A stretch of DNA of 12,153 nucleotides from positions 1 to 12,153 of the forward strand of contig CALAVA010000216.1 in the NCBI GenBank assembly GCA_937892025.1, read 5' to 3'. Origin of the DNA: an uncultured Bacteroidales bacterium (lineage in GTDB: Bacteria > Bacteroidota > Bacteroidia > Bacteroidales > WCHB1-69). Made by a program: the position numbers and the translations under genes. Each line of letters opens with the position of its first letter. Position 1 is the first letter of the stretch. The notes beneath the pieces are model-generated. The model searched no databases. It saw only the letters and a list, made by a program, of their open reading frames with translations, and was not told the origin of the DNA. Shown here in pieces: positions 1 through 6,575 of the stretch.

Positions 1-274
1 CAAAAGTTTCGTAAACAGCCAATATTCTCAGGGTGACTTCAAATCAACGCTCTTTGGCAAAAAACTGATTACGACGATGCTCTGGCAGACAAAATACAAT
101 TTTCTCCCCTACTTCGAATTTGAGCAACTTCTTCTCGAAAAACCAAAGAACGATAGTCAGTACCGTCCAATGTGTATCCGAGTCGGCTTTTTGCTAAGAT
201 TCTTCACCACACTTTCACGCAACATAGATATGGCAAAAGGTCAGGGCGATGTCATGGGTATCCAAAATCCCTGG
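1..274. other. Unrecognised segment fused upstream of the cysD fragment
   Basis: This stretch is open on the + strand from base 2 in the same frame as the cysD fragment, but its translation does not resemble the N-terminal half of CysD and has no SGGKDS-type PP-loop. On the - strand there is a second open stretch, roughly positions 48-182, ending in a stop near base 48. I recognise neither translation. Homology to CysD starts abruptly at about base 275. It could be the end of a mobile element, a deletion joint or a chimeric assembly joint; the sequence does not decide between these. Confidence 0.5.
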
Positions 275-811
275 GAAAAATATAAATTTGATGCATGTAT
301 AGGCGGGGCTCGCCGAGATGAAGAAAAAGCAAGAGCCAAAGAACGTTTTTTCTCTCATCGTGATGAATTTGGACAATGGAACCCTAAAAATCAGCGTCCA
401 GAATTGTGGAACATTTTCAATGGGAAGAAAAACATGGGTGAACACTTTAGAGTTTTTCCTATCAGTAACTGGACAGAAATGGACGTTTGGCAATATATTT
501 ATCAAGAAAAAATAGAATTGCCAAGTATTTATTTTACTCATGAAAGGCGTTGTTTTCTTCGCGATGGACAATGGCTTGCGGCAGAACCTTGCATGACATT
601 GAAACCAACAGAAGAGGTGGTAACCTTAAAAGTACGTTGCCGCACAATCGGAGATATTAGTTGTACAGGACTAACAGTGTCTGAAGCACATACTTTGGAA
701 GATATTATTGAAGAAATAGCCGCAACTCGTGTTACCGAAAGAGGTGGTCGTGCTGATGATAAACGAAGCGAAACTTCTATGGAAGATAGAAAAAAAGAAG
801 GCTATTTTTAA
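77..811 (+). CDS. cysD: Truncated, chimeric sulfate adenylyltransferase subunit 2 (CysD C-terminal part), probable pseudogene
   Basis: CysD is the ATP-pyrophosphatase subunit that, with the GTPase CysN, converts sulfate and ATP to adenylylsulfate in the cytoplasm. From residue 67 (base 275) to the end, the product matches the CysD C-terminal half: GGARRDEEKARAKER at residues 76-90, then the segments FGQWNPKNQRPELWN, RVFPISNWTEMDVWQYI and the family ending KKEGYF. Only about 178 of the usual roughly 300 residues are CysD. The N-terminal adenosine-binding PP-loop (SGGKDS) is absent, so ATP chemistry should be lost. The first 66 residues are unrelated. The ATG at 77 is only the first in-frame ATG; the frame is open to base 2, so the true start is unknown. 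cysN follows 238 bases downstream on the same strand. The identity of the CysD part is clear; the function is doubtful. Confidence 0.85.
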   Translation: MLWQTKYNFLPYFEFEQLLLEKPKNDSQYRPMCIRVGFLLRFFTTLSRNIDMAKGQGDVMGIQNPWEKYKFDACIGGARRDEEKARAKERFFSHRDEFGQWNPKNQRPELWNIFNGKKNMGEHFRVFPISNWTEMDVWQYIYQEKIELPSIYFTHERRCFLRDGQWLAAEPCMTLKPTEEVVTLKVRCRTIGDISCTGLTVSEAHTLEDIIEEIAATRVTERGGRADDKRSETSMEDRKKEGYF

Positions 812-884
812 TGAATTTGTTAAAAATCTGTATATTGGACATAAATGTTTTATGAAAAATAAGCAAATAAAGATATAATCATCT

Positions 885-971
885 ATGGCTACAAGCGAGT
901 TCTGTTGTTATCGTTGTTCACTTGTCTTTTCTATCATAATACTTCTGTTAATAGAGATTTTGTGCTTGTAG
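885..971 (+). CDS. Candidate cysteine-rich leader peptide between cysD and cysN
   Basis: This is an ATG-to-TAG ORF of 28 codons in the 238-base gap between cysD and cysN. It has Cys at positions 7, 8, 11 and 27 (codons TGT TGT, TGT, TGC) after a short polar start, followed by a hydrophobic run (residues 13-23, mostly Leu and Ile). Four Cys codons just upstream of a gene for making reduced sulfur suggests a ribosome-based cysteine sensor; Cys-rich upstream ORFs with that role are known in front of cys genes in actinobacteria. The ends of the ORF coincide with the two arms of a perfect inverted repeat. Alternatives are a small membrane peptide, or chance in T-rich DNA, which favours TGT, TTT and CTT codons. 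No Shine-Dalgarno is seen, as is usual in Bacteroidota. Confidence 0.4.
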   Translation: MATSEFCCYRCSLVFSIIILLLIEILCL

Positions 972-973
972 CC
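887..973 (+). promoter_or_regulatory. Long-range hairpin in the cysD-cysN gap
   Basis: GGCTACAAGC at 887-896 is the exact reverse complement of GCTTGTAGCC at 964-973, with 67 bases between. A T-rich tract (TATTTTTTATAA) follows the second arm. The arms overlap the first codons and the stop codon of the 28-codon Cys-rich ORF, so a ribosome on that ORF would disrupt the stem. This fits an attenuator or translational switch ahead of cysN, but pairing in RNA is inferred. The size resembles a class II tRNA, but no T-loop or D-loop signature is present. Confidence 0.4.
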
Positions 974-1039
974 TATTTTTTATAATTATTCGAATATGTT
1001 CAAATACATAAAATAAAATGATGTCTAAAAAAGAAAAGA

Positions 1040-1076
1040 ATATTTAGATATGAATACAAAAGGATATTTAGATATG
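1040..1076 (+). repeat. 24-base tandem duplication at the cysN start
   Basis: ATATTTAGATATG occurs at 1040-1052 and again at 1064-1076. Each copy supplies an in-frame ATG for cysN (1050 and 1074, eight codons apart). A tiny ORF of nine codons (1018-1047) ends just before the first ATG. The duplication makes the true start of cysN uncertain and may be a replication-slippage product. Confidence 0.6.
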
Positions 1077-2330
1077 GAACTACTACGCTTCACCACAGCA
1101 GGAAGCGTAGATGATGGGAAAAGTACACTTATAGGACGTTTGTTGTATGACAGCAAGTCTATTTTTGAAGACCAATTGGAAGCCGTAGAAGAAGCCTCTC
1201 GTAGCCGTGGCAATGAAGAAGTAAACTTGGCATTGCTGACAGATGGTTTGCGAGCAGAAAGAGAACAAGGCATTACTATAGATGTGGCTTATCGTTATTT
1301 CGCAACTCCTAAACGAAAATTTATCATTGCCGATACGCCAGGACATGTGCAATACACTCGTAATATGGTAACAGGTGCCTCTACTGCAGACTTGGCTATT
1401 ATCTTGATAGATGCTAGAAATGGTGTCGTAGAACAAACTATTCGACATTCTTATATCGCCTCTTTATTGGGAATACCTCATATTGCAGTATGTATCAATA
1501 AAATGGATTTGATAAACTTCTCTGAAGATTGTTTTGAAGCAATCAAAGAAAAATACATTCAAATGGCAGAAAAAATTCATATTGATGCCGATTTGTTTTT
1601 CATTCCCATTTCTGCAAAATATGGGGACAATGTCGTAACAGAATCCACAAATATGCCTTGGTACAAAAAGGAAACTTTAATGAATTTGTTAGAAACCATC
1701 TCCATAGAACACAAATCTGGAGAAGATGACCAACCCATGAGATTCCCTATCCAATATGTCATTAGACCCATTTCTGATAAATATCCTGATTATAGAGCCT
1801 ATGCAGGTCGTATGTCTGGGGGAGTTTTGCATGTGGGGGACAAATTGAAAGTGTTGCCTTCAGGATTAGAATCTTCAGTAAAGGCTATTATGCAAGCAGA
1901 AAAGGCTATGGATATTGCTCATACACCAGAATCTATTTCTATATTATTAAACGATGATATTGATATCAGTAGAGGTGATTTTTTGGTAAAAACAACTGAT
2001 ATACAACCAAAAATTAGTCAAAATATAACTATGATGTGCTGCTGGTTTAATGAGGTAGAAATGCAAACCAGAAAAAAATATATTATCAAAAATACAGTGG
2101 CAGAAACAATAGGAGTGGTTAATGCTATTGATTTTAAGGTAGATATAAATACTTTAGAAAAAATAGAAAACATTAGTTCGTTGAAAATGAACGACATTGC
2201 TCAAATTTCCATTAAAACAGCCAATCCTTTGGTGTTTGATACGTATGAAAAAAATCGTACTACAGGTTCACTGATATTTATTGACCCCGATAGTTTTGAA
2301 ACAGTCGGAGCAGGAATGATAATTGAATAA
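1050..2330 (+). CDS. cysN: Sulfate adenylyltransferase subunit 1, GTPase (CysN)
   Basis: CysN is the GTPase subunit of ATP sulfurylase; GTP hydrolysis drives APS formation by CysD. The product is 426 residues. The translation-factor-type G domain is complete: P-loop GSVDDGKST at 18-26, DTPGH at 95-99, NKMD at 150-153, and an ISAK-type G5 near 187-190. Two beta-barrel domains follow from about residue 230. There is no C-terminal APS kinase (CysC) fusion, which fits the APS-type reductase encoded next door. The start is ambiguous: ATG 1050 and ATG 1074 lie in an imperfect 24-base tandem duplication, and both precede the conserved MELLRFTTAGSVDDGK segment. 1050 keeps the YLDM segment that I recall as common in this family in Bacteroidota. 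cysH starts 13 bases after the stop, so the two are surely one operon. The cysD partner in this window is truncated. Confidence 0.95.
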   Translation: MNTKGYLDMELLRFTTAGSVDDGKSTLIGRLLYDSKSIFEDQLEAVEEASRSRGNEEVNLALLTDGLRAEREQGITIDVAYRYFATPKRKFIIADTPGHVQYTRNMVTGASTADLAIILIDARNGVVEQTIRHSYIASLLGIPHIAVCINKMDLINFSEDCFEAIKEKYIQMAEKIHIDADLFFIPISAKYGDNVVTESTNMPWYKKETLMNLLETISIEHKSGEDDQPMRFPIQYVIRPISDKYPDYRAYAGRMSGGVLHVGDKLKVLPSGLESSVKAIMQAEKAMDIAHTPESISILLNDDIDISRGDFLVKTTDIQPKISQNITMMCCWFNEVEMQTRKKYIIKNTVAETIGVVNAIDFKVDINTLEKIENISSLKMNDIAQISIKTANPLVFDTYEKNRTTGSLIFIDPDSFETVGAGMIIE

Positions 2331-2343
2331 AAATTGTATCGTG

Positions 2344-3054
2344 ATGAAATATACCATTGAACATATACAATTGTTAAATGAACAATTTGCTTCTGCCTCT
2401 CCAGAGGATTTGTTGCAACACTTTTTAAGTGTTTATGGTAATCGAATAGCGGTGTCCTCAAGTTTGAGTATAGAAGACCAAACTTTGACAGATATGGTTT
2501 TGAAAATAACTAAAAATGCAAGAATTTTCACTTTGGATACAGGGCGATTGTTCCCTGAAACCTATCAATTGATAGACAAGACAAATCTTCGTTATAATAT
2601 AAAAATGGAAGTTTTTTGTCCACAAACAGAGCAATTGCAAACCTTTGTCCAAACATACGGCATCAATCCGTTTTATGAAAGTTTGGAAAAAAGACATGCT
2701 TGTTGTCAAGTGCGAAAGTTAGAACCCCTATCACGGGCTTTCAAAACTTTGGATGCGTGGATTTGTGGGCTGAGAAAAAGCCAATCAGTAACACGTACTA
2801 ATATGCAAAAGATTGAATGGGATGAAAATCATAAAATACTTAAAATCAATCCATTGATAGATTGGACGGAAGAACAAACATGGGAATATATCAAAATAAA
2901 CCATGTTCCGTATAACAAATTGCATGATAAAAATTATCCGAGTATAGGCTGTGAACCCTGCACACGTGCAGTAAACCCCGGAGAGGATATTCGCTCCGGA
3001 CGCTGGTGGTGGGAAGACCCTCAACATCGTGAATGTGGATTACATAGTAAATAA
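2344..3054 (+). CDS. cysH: Adenylylsulfate (APS) reductase, iron-sulfur type (CysH)
   Basis: This enzyme reduces APS to sulfite and AMP using thioredoxin, the second step of assimilatory sulfate reduction. The product is 236 residues, a normal length. SSLSIEDQ (39-46) is the adenylyl-binding loop and LDTGRLF (64-70) is the family core motif. The cysteine pair C120-C121 and C203/C206 are the four [4Fe-4S] ligands that mark the APS-reducing type (EC 1.8.4.10) rather than the PAPS-specific enterobacterial type. ECGLH near the end holds the catalytic cysteine, C231. An in-frame TTG at 2323 lies inside the end of cysN; ATG 2344 is preferred because it leaves a 13-base spacer and begins with a normal N-terminus. 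It is the last gene of the cys cluster. The APS specificity agrees with the absence of an APS kinase in the window. Confidence 0.94.
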   Translation: MKYTIEHIQLLNEQFASASPEDLLQHFLSVYGNRIAVSSSLSIEDQTLTDMVLKITKNARIFTLDTGRLFPETYQLIDKTNLRYNIKMEVFCPQTEQLQTFVQTYGINPFYESLEKRHACCQVRKLEPLSRAFKTLDAWICGLRKSQSVTRTNMQKIEWDENHKILKINPLIDWTEEQTWEYIKINHVPYNKLHDKNYPSIGCEPCTRAVNPGEDIRSGRWWWEDPQHRECGLHSK

Positions 3055-3105
3055 TAGTTTTTTTTATATTACTGTCCGCTAAACTTTCTACATTAGCATA
3101 AAATT

Positions 3106-3135
3106 AGGGCTGAAACCAGATTCGGTGTCAGCCCT
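3106..3135 (+). terminator. Hairpin with T-run downstream of cysH
   Basis: AGGGCTGA (3106-3113) pairs perfectly with TCAGCCCT (3128-3135), and the inner ACC/GGT can extend the stem. TTTT follows directly. It lies about 50 bases after the cysH stop and could terminate the cys operon. It also sits at the presumed left end of the IS4-type remnant, where such hairpins block read-through into a transposase, so its origin may be the IS. Confidence 0.5.
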
Positions 3136-3141
3136 TTTGGT

Positions 3142-3149
3142 TACCTTTG
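3142..3149 (+). promoter_or_regulatory. Bacteroides-type -7 box of the IS remnant
   Basis: TACCTTTG matches the TAnnTTTG -7 consensus of the Bacteroidota primary sigma factor exactly. It lies about 28 bases before the ATG of the transposase remnant (3178). A -33 element is weak (TTCGGTG near 3121). If active, it would now transcribe towards the 3' end of the methyltransferase gene on the opposite strand. Confidence 0.45.
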
Positions 3150-3217
3150 CAGTCGATAAACAAAATCAAACGTAACCATGGGCAAAAGTACACATTTTTT
3201 CGGACAGCCGGTGTATG

Positions 3218-3307
3218 GTCAGCAAGGATGATTTTCGGCTTTGTTACCAAGGTACGAGCCATCGAAACGCGTTGCTTTTGTCCGTTGGAGAGTTCATTCG
3301 GTCGGCA
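3218..3307 (-). pseudogene. Fragment of an ABC-transporter ATPase (signature to Walker B)
   Basis: The - strand translation of these 30 codons reads RPNELSNGQKQRVSMARTLV followed by TKPKIILAD. This is the ABC signature (LSGGQ-like, here LSNGQ) running to the start of the Walker B region of a LolD/MacB-type ATPase. Before it the same frame is not ABC-like, and after the Walker B aspartate the sequence becomes the antisense of the IS remnant. No Walker A, no start and no rest of the gene are present. It is an orphan debris fragment between the R-M operon and the cys cluster. The family assignment is firm; the precise subfamily is not. Confidence 0.65.
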
Positions 3308-3417
3308 AATGGTTTTCTGCCTTGGCTTTAGCTTTTGTCGTAGCATTAAGCAAGACTTGTTCTTGCCATTTGAATTGGTTGGCTTGAATATGCTGACGGT
3401 CAAGGTGTACATGTTTT

Positions 3418-4593
3418 TTAATTTATCCCAAAGAAGTCGCTCAATGGGCGAATCTTTGCTCGGTATGTATTGATTTTTTGTTTCAAATTCGGTTGCTTGG
3501 GCATTTCCATCTCTTTTGAGTTATCAAAATGCAATACCACGTAATATGGTGCGTGTTCTGGGTGAAAACCATACTCTTCAAGCGTTTCCTTTGTCCATAT
3601 TTGGAAATGTCCCTTTGTTTTCAAGCGAAACAAATGACAATCTTCGCCTCCTGTGTGTAAAAGCACATATTGCATACGCTCAAAACCGGGTGTCACCAGC
3701 AACGAACCCTTTGAATCGCCTGCACGAAGATAGCAAATACCTTTCTCAATCATTAGTTGCTTGGTTTCTTTGCGAGTGTGGTTGACCATGACCATAACTT
3801 CATCAGGATTTTCAGACATTTTACGGAAAATCTTTTGTGCCATTACAGGGTCGTCTATTTCTTTTCTGCGGCGAATGCCATAGTCCAGATATTCTTGACT
3901 TTGGTCTATGCCGATGAATTTACGGTCAAGCAGATTGGCGGCAATTCCTGTTGTACAACTACCAGCAAATGGGTCAAGAATTGTGTCGCCTTGACGGGTA
4001 CTTGCAAGAATAATCCGATACAAAAGACGCAACGGTTTTTGCGTGGGGTGCTTGCCAAGGCGTTTTTCCCATAATCCGACCGAAGGTAATTTCCATACAT
4101 CTGGCATTTGTATGCCACCATTGAGTTGAGTCATAAGGTCGAAATTTAGATAGTACTTGCTTTTGTTAGATTTTGCTGCCCATATTATAAATTCGGCAGA
4201 AAAATTGAAACGTGTTCCTGTAAGTGATGGAGGAGGGTCTGTTTTCAGCCAAGTAATTACATTCAATATCTTATACCCTAAATCAGTCATACAACGAGCA
4301 ACGGAATATATATTGTGAAAAGTTCCCGACACCCAAATAGTACCATTATCTTTTAGTTTTTCTCTACACAAAGACAGCCATTGATAATTGAATTCATCTT
4401 TCTCTTTATCTGGTCTGATTTTGTCCCATTCTCCAAAGTTTGCAACCACGACTCTTTTCCCACGAATGGTTTTTCCTCCACCTGATATAAAATATGGAGG
4501 GTCTGCAAATATCATATCAACTTGTTCTTGCAATTGTTGAAGATATTGCATAGTATCACCACAAGTTAGTTTAAAGTTGATAAAAACCTCCAT
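3418..4593 (-). CDS. DpnA-like beta-class DNA adenine methyltransferase with C-terminal extension
   Basis: This is a site-specific DNA N6-adenine methyltransferase of 391 residues. Motif IV DPPY is at 31-34, ahead of the SAM-binding motif I DPFAGSCTTG at 207-216, which is the beta-class order. The stretch between, including WLSLCREKLKDNGTIWVSGT and the PPPSLTGTRFNFSAE region, resembles DpnA/M2.DpnII, known to methylate GATC also on single-stranded DNA. DpnA-type enzymes end near 270 residues; this one has about 125 more residues (from about 265) that I do not recognise. It is the last gene of the R-M operon, starting one base after the endonuclease stop (TAG, C, ATG), so translation is probably coupled. 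It likely protects the endonuclease target. The target sequence is inferred by analogy only. Confidence 0.85.
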   Translation of the reverse strand: MEVFINFKLTCGDTMQYLQQLQEQVDMIFADPPYFISGGGKTIRGKRVVVANFGEWDKIRPDKEKDEFNYQWLSLCREKLKDNGTIWVSGTFHNIYSVARCMTDLGYKILNVITWLKTDPPPSLTGTRFNFSAEFIIWAAKSNKSKYYLNFDLMTQLNGGIQMPDVWKLPSVGLWEKRLGKHPTQKPLRLLYRIILASTRQGDTILDPFAGSCTTGIAANLLDRKFIGIDQSQEYLDYGIRRRKEIDDPVMAQKIFRKMSENPDEVMVMVNHTRKETKQLMIEKGICYLRAGDSKGSLLVTPGFERMQYVLLHTGGEDCHLFRLKTKGHFQIWTKETLEEYGFHPEHAPYYVVLHFDNSKEMEMPKQPNLKQKINTYRAKIRPLSDFFGIN

Positions 4594-4594
4594 G

Positions 4595-6571
4595 CTAATC
4601 TATCTTTACAAAATTATCGTACCACGTTTTTGGATGCACTTCATTTGAGTTATAGGCTGTTTCAAATCGTCTATAAAGTTCAGGATATTTTTTACCTTGT
4701 AGAATGATATTTCTCAGGTCTGATGTTTCCAAAGGTACGATTTTCATGCCCTCTATATAGTCATCGGAGTTTTGAGTGTTGCAGTAAATTAAATTCTTGC
4801 GACCTCTAAAATCCGAAATAACATTGATGTTCAGATTGTTTGTCGCAAAAACGCAATAAGACTTTAGGTTCCGTGTCGCTAATAGATGATTTCCCAAGTG
4901 TCTTGAAACTGGTTCCATTTCCATTCTTCGTTGATTTGTGCTATCGGCAAGAGTGGCTTCCAACAATAAGGTATGTTCAGGATATGAATCTGTTTCGCTA
5001 TATTCATATACAATATCGGCTTCGCCACCTGAAGCATGAGTGACAGGTAGCAAATCAGCATCTAACGAAAGTTTAAGATAATCAAGAATTTTACCTTGTT
5101 TATTGCTTGCTTTGTACCAAATAATGCCTAATACATATTCAAAAATAGTTGGTATGTCGGCATTGTCTGTGACCATATTGCTAATAAAGTCGTCATCTCG
5201 ACTATCGAATTTATCTAATAAAGTCAACAGATTTTCATCAGTGAATTTACTCTCGATTAGTTTAACAAATCGCTCATAACGCTTTTTGTCTACAATAGAA
5301 TACGCTTCTTCAATAGTAGATATGGATTCTCCTAAATCAGAATTCAGGTTTGATATTATTTGTTGCTCATTGTAAACAAGTGACGGTGAGATATCAATTA
5401 AGTCGCAATTGCTATGCAGTAACGAACAACGAGTAAAAGCATCTTGGTATAACTGATTTATCGCCGATTTGAAAAATTGTTTTGGAACAACATCAAGTTT
5501 TATTTGGCCATCTTCGAAAAGTATAATATCAGTTGTTTTTATATATCTTCTATTGAGATCAAAATAATCAGATAGAGTTGCTTTCGCTTTGAATAGGTGC
5601 ATGATTTTAAAGAATACTGTCTTAAAATCTTCTTCATTTGTGCAATTCTGAAATACATTTGCATTAATATGTTCTTCAGGATTATTTTTTATTGCTTTCT
5701 CATTCGAGGTATCAAACAAATATTGACGCCACCATTTTCCAATCTTTATCGCTTTAATTGCTTTTAATAACTCAACAATCTGTTCTTGTTCATTGCCCAT
5801 AAACACAGAGTGTAATTTTCTATACAATATAGCATACGGCATATCGTACTGATGGCTTTTTCTGTTAATTCCAACTTCACAAATCACGTCATCGGTAACT
5901 TCATTTTCTAACAAATATTGCAATGCTTTTTGATAGTTTTCTTTTGAGTTTAGTACCGAAATAATTATATCATCAATTGTTTTTTGATTTTGACGAAGTA
6001 AGCGTATTTGTTCTTTGATATAAATTGTATTTTCGGCATTTGTGCAAAGTGGAAGTAAATATGTAAACTCATCCACAGACAAATAATCAAATTCTGAAAG
6101 CAGGTGCAGTAAAACGATCATTGGTCTTACTGTGTCTGTTTCTACTGTTATAGATGTTTTCAAAATTTGCTTTAAATAGATAAAACTATCCTTGGGTATT
6201 TTTAAAAAATTGTCGGAAGCAAAGTTTTCCGAAAGGCTAAGTTCAAGAAGCGAGGTTCCAGCATGCGTCAGTTTTCTGTTGCTATCAACCAGTCCTAAAT
6301 CAACTAAACCAGAAGTTTTTTGTCTTGCATCTTTGTCCTTGCGCTGTGCGTCACCAGAAACGAAGCCTTTTTCTTGCATATACAAGTAATATCGCTCTTG
6401 TAAATCATTGTTATTTTCCCACGTTTGAGCGGTATTTTGAGGTAAGTCAAAAAAGTTTTTGAGCAATAATAATTGCTCCTCAATTTTACGATTGAAATTT
6501 TTGGTTCTAAAACTTGTGGTTCCAAAGCACCAGCAATAACTTTTATAAACTAAATCTTCTAATTGTACCAT
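4595..6571 (-). CDS. AlwI-family type IIS restriction endonuclease
   Basis: This 658-residue protein resembles the AlwI endonuclease family (PF09491 type: AlwI, MlyI, PleI, the nickases BstNBI and BspD6I), which bind asymmetric 5-bp sites and cut a few bases away. The N-terminal segment SYCWCFGTTSFRTKNFN, then KDKDARQKTSGLVDLGL, fits the DNA-recognition half of this family. The C-terminal half has the catalytic-looking set D519 (in GEADIVY), E538 (LLLEATL) and E551 (RRMEMEP); the 13-residue spacing of the last two equals that of E469 and E482 in BspD6I as I recall it. It begins 4 bases after the DpnM-like methyltransferase stop and ends 1 base before the DpnA-like start, so it has no promoter of its own visible. 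The gene looks intact. GGATC is the founding AlwI specificity; the actual target here is unknown. Confidence 0.8.
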   Translation of the reverse strand: MVQLEDLVYKSYCWCFGTTSFRTKNFNRKIEEQLLLLKNFFDLPQNTAQTWENNNDLQERYYLYMQEKGFVSGDAQRKDKDARQKTSGLVDLGLVDSNRKLTHAGTSLLELSLSENFASDNFLKIPKDSFIYLKQILKTSITVETDTVRPMIVLLHLLSEFDYLSVDEFTYLLPLCTNAENTIYIKEQIRLLRQNQKTIDDIIISVLNSKENYQKALQYLLENEVTDDVICEVGINRKSHQYDMPYAILYRKLHSVFMGNEQEQIVELLKAIKAIKIGKWWRQYLFDTSNEKAIKNNPEEHINANVFQNCTNEEDFKTVFFKIMHLFKAKATLSDYFDLNRRYIKTTDIILFEDGQIKLDVVPKQFFKSAINQLYQDAFTRCSLLHSNCDLIDISPSLVYNEQQIISNLNSDLGESISTIEEAYSIVDKKRYERFVKLIESKFTDENLLTLLDKFDSRDDDFISNMVTDNADIPTIFEYVLGIIWYKASNKQGKILDYLKLSLDADLLPVTHASGGEADIVYEYSETDSYPEHTLLLEATLADSTNQRRMEMEPVSRHLGNHLLATRNLKSYCVFATNNLNINVISDFRGRKNLIYCNTQNSDDYIEGMKIVPLETSDLRNIILQGKKYPELYRRFETAYNSNEVHPKTWYDNFVKID

Positions 6572-6575
6572 AATA

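Larger units (their letters stand above)
3072..3223 (+). mobile_element. IS4-type (DUF4372) insertion sequence left-end remnant
   Basis: The ATG at 3178 opens a reading frame beginning MGKSTHFFGQPVYGQ, which I recognise as the N-terminus of IS4-family transposases with a DUF4372 domain common in Bacteroidota. The frame stops two codons later, where the sequence changes to an ABC-transporter fragment on the other strand, so about 15 codons survive. Upstream are a promoter box, a hairpin, and a probable terminal sequence starting near CTGTCCGCTAAACTTT (3072). The right end and the DDE domain are absent from the window. The exact outer boundary is inferred. Confidence 0.5.

Noticed and set aside
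215..571. 118-residue - strand ORF
   Set aside because: It is antisense to the CysD fragment, whose family motifs are clear; its translation has no recognisable motif.
887..973. Possible tRNA: 7-bp ends GGCTACA/TGTAGCC spaced like a class II tRNA
   Set aside because: There is no T-arm GTTCRA sequence, no D-loop GG, and no anticodon stem at the right place; the hairpin plus leader ORF explains the pairing better.
3128..3412. 94-residue - strand ORF as an intact gene
   Set aside because: Only 30 codons in the middle match an ABC ATPase; the end is antisense to the IS remnant and the beginning matches nothing.
3294..3422. A 42-codon - strand frame between the methyltransferase stop and the ABC fragment with protein-like composition (VHLDRQHIQANQFKWQEQ)
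   Set aside because: It has no ATG start, no family I recognise, and ends where the ABC fragment begins. It may be another debris piece, but that cannot be supported.
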